In this document: positions 9,001-18,376 of the stretch, one piece after another
How the letters are laid out: the number at the start of each line of letters is the position of its first letter
Position numbering within the stretch: the stretch's first letter is position 1
Assembly: GCA_000512085.1 (NCBI GenBank)
Contig: ASPP01013962.1
Span: 1 to 28,953 of the forward strand
Origin: Reticulomyxa filosa
Lineage: Eukaryota > Foraminifera > Reticulomyxidae
Length of the DNA: 28,953 nt
Reading direction: 5' to 3'
The notes under the pieces: generated by a model
What the model saw: only the letters and a program-made list of their open reading frames with translations
Databases searched by the model: none
Told to the model about the DNA's origin: nothing
Program-made: the position numbers and the translations under genes

Positions 9001-11665
9001 GTGGAGGGCATAACATACCCTGGAGTTTGTTGCAGGGAAGCAGGTGTGGCATGCAAACGAGTTCGATAAAATGTTTGTTTGGGAACATAGTTTGCCGGTG
9101 GTTGCACAATTTGATAACCAGTTACGCCCTCCAAAGCTTTTTCAATATCTTCACTTGTCCAAGGTTGATTGCGTGAGTCAATTTCTTGACGAATTTTATT
9201 CAAAATCATGACCTCTGCTCCAACATCTGCTGGAGTGGCAGGAGTAGCTAGTCCAACCACGCCTGTTGTTCCGGGTGTTGCTCCGGGGGTGACTCCAATG
9301 GCCGGGGTTTCTCCAAATTTCGAAATTGGTGTTTCTGTTGTTTTTGTTGATAAAGAAAAGCGCAATTCATTAAAACAAAATAATAGATCAATGTGTCATG
9401 AGATATCCTCTTTTCCCTGAGACATGTAATTCAACTTCCTCCTCTAATATCAGGGGTTGCTCCCCAGCGTGATTTGCTTGGCGTGACTCCGGGAGTGACA
9501 CCAAAAGGAGTTGTTGCTGCGCCATATGGAGTAGCTACAGGCGTTGTTCCAAAACGACTTGGTGTCTATTCATATTTTTTAAAAAAAGAGAAAGTTAAGT
9601 CAGGAGAAAAAAAGAGAAAGAAGAAACAAATAAAAACTAACATAGCCCAATCCTGGTGTCTTGCCTCCATGTGGGGTTTCTTCCCAACCGAGTCCGGGAG
9701 TCCTTGAGCCACGTGCTCCAGGCGTTCTTCCACCAGGTGTGGCAGCTCCTGGTGTCGCTCCTGGGGTCACTCCCCACAGGCCTGGAGTTTGTGAGGAGAG
9801 AACTGCAGGGGTAGTGATCCAATTACTTGGTGTTGCGCCTGCCTTTCCTGGTCCAGGAGTTGCGTCCCATCTTGTTGTTTTTGGTAGAGGGGTTGCGGCC
9901 CATTCCTATTATTTGAGAAAAAAAATAAACAAAGGCAGCATTGCCAACAAAAAGAAAAAAAATAAAACAAAAAAATAAAAAATAAACATAAAAATTAAAG
10001 AACATCAAACACACAAACAAACACACAAAGCAAATTTGTGTTTTTCATTAAATGTAAGTTTTCTTTGTTTTACGTGCAAAGTTGAGTGTGACTAATTCTA
10101 GGCGCAATATCGACAACCTAAGATTTCTTTCCCGATACAAAAACACACCACAGTCAGCACAACTGTGCCTCCCTTTCTCTTGGGAGGGCTCAAGCAAAAA
10201 AAAAAAAAAAAGATAAATATTTTTACGTTCAAACGAGCATGATCTGCACAACGTATTTTCCCAGATTATTCCACTAGGAAGTTTACAAATCTATTGGCAA
10301 AGCAGAATAATTGGAAAAAATGATTCTGCTGGCAAGAGAGAGAGAAGAGAAAAAATAACAAAAAATGGTTCAAATATGTTGGGTTTTGTCTCTCTTGCCA
10401 CATTAAGCCTGGGTTTGATCCTCAGACGATGCCAAGTGTTGACGTTGAACTTTTTTTTTTATTATTATTTTTATGTTTGACAAAGCAAAAATTGGGTCAC
10501 GAAAAGGAAAAAACTTTGAAAACTATTTATTTTTGGTGCTGGCTCACTTTGAAAAAGGGGAAGCGAGAAAAAAATTTTGGACAAAAAAAGAGTAACTTTA
10601 AAAAAAAAACAAACAGACCTGAGCAGTAAGTTTATCTGCCTTTGGACCATCCTGACTTTCATCGGATTCTGATTTTGTTGAAATTGTCTTGCCCTTCTGT
10701 AAAGATATAAGCACAAAACATGTTTATATCAGTGATGAAGCTGTAGTCGCGGGATAAAAGATCAAACGTACAATACAGGCATGCAATACACAATATACAA
10801 ATATACACATCATAGATATGTATAAATATCCAACAAGCATACCTCCACATCATTTAACATTTGTTTGACTTCTGCTTTTTGCTCTTCCAATTTGCGTTCA
10901 AACATGATATCTTTATAAGAACGGCCAGTTGCGCCATCGCTTTTCAATCTTTCTTGTGTGGATTTTAACGCCTCTTCGCGCAGTTTTTTAGAGTATTCGT
11001 CGGTTTTGGATTGATTGGAGTCATTGGCTTGCACATTGTGTTGCAATGCTGGCGTTGCAAATGGATCTGCACGAGCTGGGGTGTACGCACGATCCAAGTA
11101 GCGTTGTTGATACTCGTTCAGTCGAGATATTATTTGTTTCGATTTTTGGTTTCCTGTAAGGTCGTCTTCTTCTTGGTTATTTGGACCATTTCTATCTTCG
11201 GCTGCGTCTTTCAAAAAAAATGCATGTCCTTCGATTGGCGGCTTTTTACTTTCCAACAAAGTTCAATTTACATACACAAACACCCCCTCCCTCGTCTTAA
11301 AATTTGTTTTTTTAGTTTTTTGAAAACACACCGGAAATTCGCGCCTTTTTTTTGTCCTAATGCAAACAAATCGCAAATATTCCTACCTCAGCATTTGTCG
11401 CTCATTTTCACCCATTTCCTCATCCTCATCAGCTGTGGGGTCAATTGATGTATCGTAGTATTGCTTGGTAGCTCGGGCTGTGTCAAATATCATTGTATCC
11501 ATTTGAGGTTCTACACCCATACGAATACCTTGCTTGCTTCTGTCATTTGCTGATCATCAAACATCACACAACACTTTGTAAAGGTTTTGGACAAAATGCA
11601 AATTTATCTCAAAATAGACGTTACGCACTCATTGAGACATCTCCATCATTATCCTTTTCTGGCAT
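6052..11665 (-). CDS. Splicing factor 3B subunit 1 (SF3b155/Hsh155)
   Basis: SF3B1 is the large HEAT-repeat scaffold of the U2 snRNP SF3b complex and clamps the branch-site/U2 duplex in the nucleus. Eleven exons join in phase: 11665-11625, 11539-11387, 11248-10843, 10696-10619, 9905-9642, 9565-9436, 9334-8826, 8739-8265, 8173-7350, 7264-6832, 6755-6052. They give 1338 residues (human 1304). The N-terminal third is disordered and carries TP repeats ([13 protein letters not shown]) and one canonical U2AF-ligand motif, RWDATP, plus weaker SRWGATP and GWEETP. A p14-binding-like block follows ([19 protein letters not shown]), then the HEAT array ([56 protein letters not shown]). The positions of human R625, K700, R1074 and V1078 look conserved ([15 protein letters not shown]). 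The extreme C-terminus after LVAFYPVF diverges from the animal protein. Introns are 76-146 bases except intron 4 (713). The start ATG at 11665 follows an AT-rich leader. Confidence 0.95.
10329..10400. repeat. 12-base inverted repeat inside SF3B1 intron 4
   Basis: TGGCAAGAGAGA at 10329-10340 is the perfect reverse complement of TCTCTCTTGCCA at 10389-10400, with 48 AT-rich bases between. It could form a hairpin in the transcript of either strand. It lies in the only long intron (9906-10618) of SF3B1. No small-RNA family is evident. Confidence 0.5.
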
Positions 11666-13483
11666 CTTAATTTAGTAATGGTAAATGCGTATGATAATCT
11701 CAAAATGAAATTGAACTTTCACCTTTTTTGAAAAAAAACAATTCCAACTGAAGCAAGTAATGAAGATTTAAAAATGCGACATTCTTTTAGCATTTAACAT
11801 ACTTTGCCAACAAGATGAAGAATTTTCAAAAAAACACAAGTTAAATACAAATCCGAATCTTCAATTTTTCATTTGTCTATTGAATACATATAAAAATAAA
11901 CTATATTCAAAAACTATAACAGTTGAGATAATACTTTAGAAAAAAAACAAAAGAAAGGAAATTACTTCACACTTGTTACAGAAAAAGATCTACAAGTGTG
12001 AGTTATATCAGCTTTACTCAACTGAACCATCGCAATGCCTTCAGTTTTTAAAGCTTCAGCAATATTTTTAGATATATGACTTTATTTAAAGTTTGTAATT
12101 CTTCAAGTAGAAAAAAAAAATTATTATCACTTTGTAGTGACAACGAGCTAGACTAAGTGTAATACGAAATGAACTTAGTTCCGAAAATCGATTTCAGTAA
12201 AGAGGAAATAAATTGACAACAATAATTGCAACAAAATAAAGAAACGTAAAAAGAAACAAGACAAAAGTGAGTTTTGCTTTGAAGAATATTTTAACCATTG
12301 GTAGATCCTCCGTTCACTTAGCACTTAGAAAGTCGAGTGTGTCCTTATCCTAAAACTTGCTGTGTATTGACATTGAACACGACAAAGCGTAATAGGAAAC
12401 GAATTAAATAAGGAAATTCACAATAGACAAATAAAATAACGAACAAGATAATTTGTAGTTTTCCATATATATTATGTACTTACAATACACTAGTTTAAAG
12501 CTTTTTGCTTTTTTTTAGCATAACTATATCTTTATTCGCTATTTTTGCTTGTGCTATTTTATTTTAGCTTTAGTTTCGTTTGTTATACGTACATGTATGA
12601 TTTTACTATTATTACAATAATAATATCTGAAATTTTCAATTAGTATAAATATTTTTTATATACTATAAAAAATGTTACTATTTAAAAATATATTAATTCA
12701 AGTAATTGAAAACTTCCTTTTCTTTGGTCTTTGTTGCTGTTTTCGCCACAGACTTTATTGAGACTAAATCACAGTAAATGTTTCAAGAACTGTGTAAACG
12801 CAATTTATTTAGTGTTAAGTGAACATTGAAATCCTTATATAAAACTTAATTATCTTTTCATCTCTTCTTGTTTTCTGTTGTTGTCATTTATCCTTTTCAT
12901 TTGTAGTGTAAGGCATTAATTGTGATTTACAAAGTTCAAGTGGAACCTTGAAATCTTTTCACTTACTTCTTTTTTAAAACTTTCTTTGCACTGTTCTGTT
13001 TTCTTTGGCGCTAGCTCCTTTTCAAGTTTATTTAACTTTTTGTTTTGAGAAAATTCACTCAAAACAGTGTTCAAACACTTGCAGACTTCTCTAAGTAGAA
13101 TCTTCTCTACAATTTAATTTACTTTTTTACTGAAATGTGAGCAATATCTTTTCATGTTACACTTTGTGTCAATCAGCACCCCCACAATGCTGTTCAAAAT
13201 TATTTTAGTTACTGCTAGATGTCTAGTATCTAGTTACAACAATATTCAATTCATTCAATACGATTTTTTTTGCAAAAGTTAACATCGACGAAACGATGTT
13301 AAAAATGATTTTTTTAGTTTTCTTCAGAATGTCAAACAATATGAAAAATAGTTCATTTGCAGAAATCACAAATTTTGTTTTGTATTGCAGTATTAACACT
13401 AGCTCAAGTATAGACAAAGAATTAGGTGGTCACTGCGTCAAGTTTTTTTTGGAACAGGAAGCAGCATTCATAATTCAAATACA
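11666..13483. other. Intergenic region between divergent SF3B1 and MAPR genes
   Basis: This 1.8 kb block separates two genes transcribed away from each other, so both promoters must lie here. It is very AT-rich and has no coding frame I can support. The plus-strand frame 13296-13607 overlaps the MAPR start in another frame and is not credible. Two diverged similar segments lie at about 12155-12290 and 12378-12460 (separate entry). Confidence 0.5.
12155..12460 (+). repeat. Pair of diverged direct repeats in the intergenic region
   Basis: One copy begins near 12160 (GACTAAGTGTAATACGAAAT) and the other near 12383 (GACAAAGCGTAATAGGAAAC). Each is followed by GGAAAT, an ACAA stretch, AAAATAA, an AACAAGA stretch and AGTTTTCC or GAGTTTTGC in the same order. 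The spacing is about 225 bases, with many substitutions and gaps. This looks like an old local duplication, seen by eye only. Confidence 0.4.
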
Positions 13484-15041
13484 ATGCCGGAAAATTTTTT
13501 GGATAATACTTACGCTTGGTATTTTCTTGTTGGTGCCGCAACACTTGGGGTTCTTTATTTCCTTCCTCAATTTTTGCCAGTTACAATTTGAATACTTTTT
13601 CCGTTGATTTTTCAAACTGGGAGCATTTAAGGATAAGACGGATTGATTTGAACAGGGTTCCAATGAAACGAAAAAGCCTACTACATTGCGCTCTCCGTAT
13701 CGAAGATATCCAGTAGGAATTTTATCAACTGAAGAGTTGGCAACATTCAATGGAGAAAACGGCAAGCGTATTTTGGTATCCATATGCGGACGAATATTCG
13801 ACATGACCAGAGGTATACGTAATGAAAGGATTACATAAAAAGCCTAAACTTTTTCGACTCCAAACAAACAGAAATGAGTAATGGTATCAAAAAAAAAAAG
13901 TAAAAAACAAATCCGAAAAATGGACAGGAAAAGATTTTTACGGACCTGAAGGCCCTTATCACGCGTTTGCTGGTGCAGACGCCACGTACTTGCTTGGCGC
14001 AATGTCAACAGAGACACAACATCGAAACAGACGCGACTTTGGACGATGGGATCAACACTGGGCAAATGAATATGCCTCACAACATCAAGGTGTCAAAGTT
14101 CCATACTGTGAAACTACCGAATTTACTCGAGTTATGCAAATTCCCAGAACATTCCGTTGTTTTCTTTTCAAATTACGCTCCAAAAAATTTTTTTTTGTTC
14201 TTTTAAAGCAAACTCGCAATTTCTTTTTTTTTTTTAAAAAAAAAGGATACACTTGAGAATTGGTTGAAGTCATTTGTGGTCAAATACCCAGTTGTTGGGA
14301 AACTGCTGGGTTTTATGGATGTGTGCGAAGAGTCGTGGAAAACAGTCTCCAACTATGCAGATTTGGCACCGGAATGTGCCACCGATGACGATGCATCCTC
14401 ATCTTCCTCTGCACAATCTCGAGACTTGCCTGTCATGTCTTTGAATGAATTAGATCAAAGTTAAGCGATTTTTGTTTTGAATATAAGAGGTGTGCAATCA
14501 GGGGCTGTATTTCTTTAAGGCATTGTCAAATCATAATGCTACAAGCATAACATTGGTAATATGCGTATATGACAAACAATTCTCCAGGTAAACACGTCGC
14601 CATTGGAGGCAATGTGTTTGATGTTAGTATCTGCAGTTTTGTATACGCTCGTATTAGTGGTGACTTTCCTGGAGCATTGGGCCATGAAGTCAGTGTGGCA
14701 ATAATTAAAGATAACTTTTCCGAAGAATTTTTGGACCAACCTCTTACACTCTTGGACAGTGCTGAACAGGTTTTGTTTTTTCTGTTCGCTCTCTTCCTCT
14801 GTTTGTTTTTTGTATTTGATTTTATTGCTAGTGTATGTTTCGATGATGATCTGCATCGTAGAGTAAATTGGAAGAACTGATCCGCAAATTTGTTGAAACA
14901 TTCCCCAAAGTTGGCGTTTTAAGTGATGCTTCAAAATATCGCCCAACACGACAACAGACTCAACCAGTTAGCAACTCTTCCAATGCTCAATCTTCATTAC
15001 GGAGTAAAACAAATAATTCAAGCCAAAATGGCAAAAATTGA
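13484..15041 (+). CDS. Membrane-anchored protein with two MAPR/cytochrome b5-like domains
   Basis: Exons are 13484-13579, 13656-13812, 13928-about 14130, 14246-14459, 14588-14769 and 14862-15041. All junctions are in phase except the end of exon 3, which is uncertain. The N-terminus has one transmembrane helix (WYFLVGAATLGVLYFLPQF) as in PGRMC and neuferricin proteins. Domain 1 has the MAPR signature: ILSTEELATFNGENG, ILVSICGRIFDMT, then FYGPEGPYHAFAGADAT, and after an intron TLENWLKSFVVKYPVVGKL. A Ser/Asp-rich linker (DDDASSSSSAQS) follows. A second, divergent copy reads MSLNELDQ, HVAIGGNVFDVS, DFPGALGHEVSVAI and LEELIRKFVETFPKVGVL. Copy 2 lacks the YGPxGPY loop that shapes the heme pocket, so it may not bind heme. 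MAPR proteins bind heme and act in sterol or P450-related chemistry at membranes. The region between STE and TLENWL may contain a further splice or frame shift. Confidence 0.8.
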
Positions 15042-15239
15042 TCAATTTTACACAATGATTACATCAAGTATTCATTATAAATGCAACGGTTGTATTACAG
15101 CGTAACATTAGTTTCACTAATTTGGTGTGTTTTAGCTACTTTTGCCTTTAAAACTGTTGGTTTTGCAGCTCAAGACTAATCAAAGAAATTTTTTTGTTTT
15201 AATTTCAATTGTTTACCTTGCTTTTTGCAAAAAAAGTCA

Positions 15240-15655
15240 GATACAGCATTTTTTTGGAGTAGTTCTTTTTCATCTCCTTTGATCATATGCAATTGATTTT
15301 TATTGATGGGATATCACAAAAATGAATTGTATTGTCATATGATCCAGAACAAATGAATTGACAATCATCAAATGTTGAATAATCAATAATACACACAAAA
15401 TTTGTTGACCAGTGAACGTATTGAGTAATTTGGCAGTATATACATGTGTTAAATAAACATTTGAATATTTTGTTGGTATTTAAAAAAAAAAGAAAGAGCA
15501 AATGAACTAACATAATTGACAACAAGTTTGCCAAACTCATGAATCAATCTAAATTTGATTTGTAGTATTCGAATCAAATATTGTATAATCACTTGAATTT
15601 TTCTTATTCAGACTGTTGCAACAGCACCTCCTCTTCCTCCTGAGCAACTTCTTCG
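15240..15655 (-). pseudogene. Truncated WD40-repeat protein remnant
   Basis: The minus strand reads CIIDYSTFDDCQFICSGSYD followed by NTIHFCDI, a WD40 repeat whose WD tryptophan is now Cys. In another frame right after it comes NKNQLHMIKGDEKE. As I remember, this combination is typical of the C-terminal repeats of a large WD40 family in Reticulomyxa filosa. At 15655-15600 the same strand encodes NEEVAQEEEEVLLQQ, which could come from the family's N-terminal acidic part. There is no complete frame, several stops intervene, and most repeats are missing, so this is an internally deleted relic. It lies opposite to and between two plus-strand genes. Confidence 0.7.
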
Positions 15656-15801
15656 TTTCTAAACTATGCTACAAATTGACGAAGAATTGAAAGGTGAATG
15701 TCTTTTTTGTTGCAGTTATTTCTGAGCACAGCAAAAACAAAAAAGGTGATGTTACACTTGAATTAGGAATTCTTTGTTTCAATAAAAGAAATTAAATTAG
15801 A

Positions 15802-17903
15802 ATGAGTAATACTTATCTCCTCAAGCAAGTTTCACTACTGTCAACAAGTGGAGTTCGATATGATGGAAGATTGTATATCATTGACCACGACGCAAAAACT
15901 TTGGCTTTGCAGCACGGTTTGTCTGCGAACAAATATCAAATTACAAATTAAAAGAGAAGAAGGAAAAGATTGACAACATTTTTACTTTTTTTCTTGCTCT
16001 TGGTGCAATTATAAATAGTTACATGTATGGGCACCGAAGGCCGTCGTGTTGGAGAGCATGCAATTTCACCATCACACTTTGTGTACGAATTTATAATTTT
16101 TCGTGTAGAAAATATCAATCAATTATGTGTCATTGAAAGGGATCAAGTTAATGACAACAAAAGTAGAACAGAAAGAAAGGAAGTGGCATTTTTTTTTGTA
16201 TACGTTTTTTTAATGCTCTGTGCAAACTACGCTGAAAAGTTCGAAGATATTACCGAAGAAGTGGTGGAACCATTACGAGCCGGTAATGGTGGAGGTGACG
16301 AATTTCCGTGTGACTACACGCCGTACCTTTCGAGTGTTTACACAAACAAAAATGGTCCAAGGACAAGAGCTGAGACTAGTTAAGTGACTTTGAAGAGATA
16401 AGCGTGTCTAATGTTCAACACATTAAACTTGAACACTTTTGTAATACTCACAAAAAAAAACACTGATGTATTCAACAGCATCAATAGAGTCTGAGCTGCC
16501 CTATACTCCTTTGCAGCGTCGCAATAGGCACACATTTTTCTGTTTTTCTCTTGCTTTTTTTTTTTTTTTTGCAAATTTTTATTCGTCCCTATTGCTTTTT
16601 TTCCAAATGTATGCTTTTTCTTTATGGGAGTAGTGAGCCGCTGACGTTAACACACAAATGGAGAGTAGGCTTGAACAAACCAATCCCGCTCATGACTACC
16701 AATTACGAGTTCCCTATGTTCCCTGGACCATTTCGATATAATCATCAAGTTAGACCACCAATGTCCCAGAGGAGGATGAGAGATGTGCCTCGGACTACTC
16801 GTTACTATGAGTTAAAGAAACAAAAAAAATGTTTCTTTCGTTTTTGTACGGTCCATTTTTATTCTCCTTTGATCTTGTTGTTCGATAAAAAAAATAAGAA
16901 TCAAAAAGTAGTGTGTGATTTGACAAATGAATAGCGATCGAAACATCAACACAAATTATGCAACGACGTATTCCCACATTGCAAGGACAAGGTCAGCACA
17001 TAATGAGCGATCATTCCCCGAAAGAGCGCAACAACGAGCTCGCTATCCTCAAAACTACAAGTATCCACAATCTTTGTCACCATTTGGACAACAACGAAAG
17101 CCGCCAACAGCACAATACGAGGGTCCGCCAAGTCAGATATCGCTTCCATCAATGTGTGTTGTTGGGACAGGAGAGTTTTTAGAGAGTCGATCATTAGTTG
17201 GAAATGAGATTGAGGTTCCAAGAGAAGATTTAGATATTACCGGACCCATTGCAAAACTTGTGTGTGTGTATGTGCAAGAGAGCGAATAGAGTAATCAACT
17301 TAAACTTAAAAGAAAATTTTTTTTTAATGTTGGTAATTGAATAACATTGTTTCTTATTTATTGGTTTTAAATCAGGAATTATCAGCAAAAAAAGTGGAGC
17401 CACAAAAAGTAAATGAAACAATAGTCAGTGATAGTGGAAAAAATCGACAAGTGGGTAACAAGCCTCAAGACACGGTAACATTGACACATGGGAAGAAAGC
17501 ATACAACAAAGATGAGTTTTTTGACAAGCTGAATTTGGACAGCTCCAAAAACATGAATCAAGGTCAATTTTCTTTGGATACCACAAGACCTGGAGTCCAA
17601 ATTTCACAAAGACAAAGACAGTTGGATGTGGAAACTTTTGGCTCAGTAGCCGAGAAATATCGGTTTGCTTCAAGCCAAAGGAACGTTGGTCAAACCCGAA
17701 GTGAAACTTACTTTCAACAATTAACAGCCATGGCCACTGTTAATCGATCTCGTTCAAGGCAGAAACAGCAAACTGTAACTCCCTTTCAAAAAAATCAGTT
17801 TCCACACCAAAGTCAGAATCAAAGGCAGAGCCAGAGCACAAATACAAGACGCCCGAGGATACGTAGAAACCTTACCAGTCCTCTTAATTTGAATTATTTG
17901 TGA
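15802..17903 (+). CDS. LSM14: LSM14/Scd6/Trailer-hitch family mRNP protein
   Basis: LSM14 proteins bind mRNA, recruit DDX6-type helicases and 4E-T/EDC4, repress translation and nucleate P-bodies. The ATG at 15802 starts the Lsm domain: LLKQVSLLSTSGVRYDG, RLYIIDHDAKTLALQH, then after an in-phase intron MGTEGRRVGEHAISPS and YEFIIFRVENINQLCVIE. This aligns with the human IRYEG, FGTEDR and FEYIIFRGSDIKDL elements. Later exons are about 16240-16322, 16634-16810, 16935-17259 and 17376-17903. The middle is Pro/Gln-rich. The last exon has an FFD box (YNKDEFFDKLNLD) and a TFG box (RQLDVETFGSVAEKYR), then a Gln/Arg/Ser-rich tail in place of the usual RGG repeats. I do not see a clear FDF motif. Exon limits between 16146 and 16634 are uncertain; the best model gives about 451 residues. 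The TGA at 17901 may not be the true end (next entry). Confidence 0.85.
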
Positions 17904-18077
17904 ATGAAAAAAGAGACGGATTCAACGAATCTTGAAAATTTGGATGTCTTTATTTCATTTTTGGGGATATCAAAACAAAGGAGGAAAAAAGTGCAAGATT
18001 GTATTGATAAGAAAGGCGCATCGACAATAGTCAGGCAAGTCCTGCGTCGTAGTATCGAACAAATATTGTTCCAATAA
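17904..18077 (+). CDS. In-frame 57-codon continuation after the LSM14 TGA
   Basis: The codon right after the LSM14 stop is ATG, and the same frame stays open for 57 codons to TAA at 18075, where an AATAAA (18073-18078) overlaps the stop. The peptide is protein-like and helical (NLENLDVFISFLGISKQRRK, then TIVRQVLRRSIEQILF), unlike nearby noncoding sequence. It could be a C-terminal extension reached by TGA readthrough or by removing a 51-base GT-AG intron (17864-17914, GTAGAA to AAAAAG, in phase). It could also be a stop mutation in this copy, or chance. A 51-base intron would be shorter than others seen here. Confidence 0.4.
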   Translation: MKKETDSTNLENLDVFISFLGISKQRRKKVQDCIDKKGASTIVRQVLRRSIEQILFQ

Positions 18078-18376
18078 AATTCCGTTTTATTTTTAAATTT
18101 AAAGTAACAAAAAATGTAGTAGAGACTTTTTGATTTATATTGTAGAAACGCTAATGTTTTCAATTTGTTGTGTTCTCAAATTTATTTTTAATGTTTGGAA
18201 ACCTCAAATTCGTGCAAAGAAACTGATGCCCAATTATACCTTGAAAATCCATTAACTTCTCAAGCGCCAAAGTAAATTCAAATTGAATTTTTTTGTTTCT
18301 GTGATATCATTGGAAACTAAGAAAAAATCAAAACCAAAGCAAATTTTCACGTAATTTTGACAAGCAATGTGCCTTT

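Noticed and set aside
9208-9978. Plus-strand ORFs rich in TPGV, APGV and similar repeats
   Set aside because: They are the reverse complement of the SF3B1 TP-repeat exons, which join in phase on the minus strand.
10403-10425. tRNA T-arm-like CTGGG-TTTGATC-CTCAG
   Set aside because: No acceptor stem, anticodon arm or D arm is found at tRNA spacing on either side.
15602-15663. Possible plus-strand terminal exon TVATAPPLPPEQLLRF
   Set aside because: It follows a CAG acceptor-like site but has no upstream partner. The minus strand reading fits the WD40 relic better.
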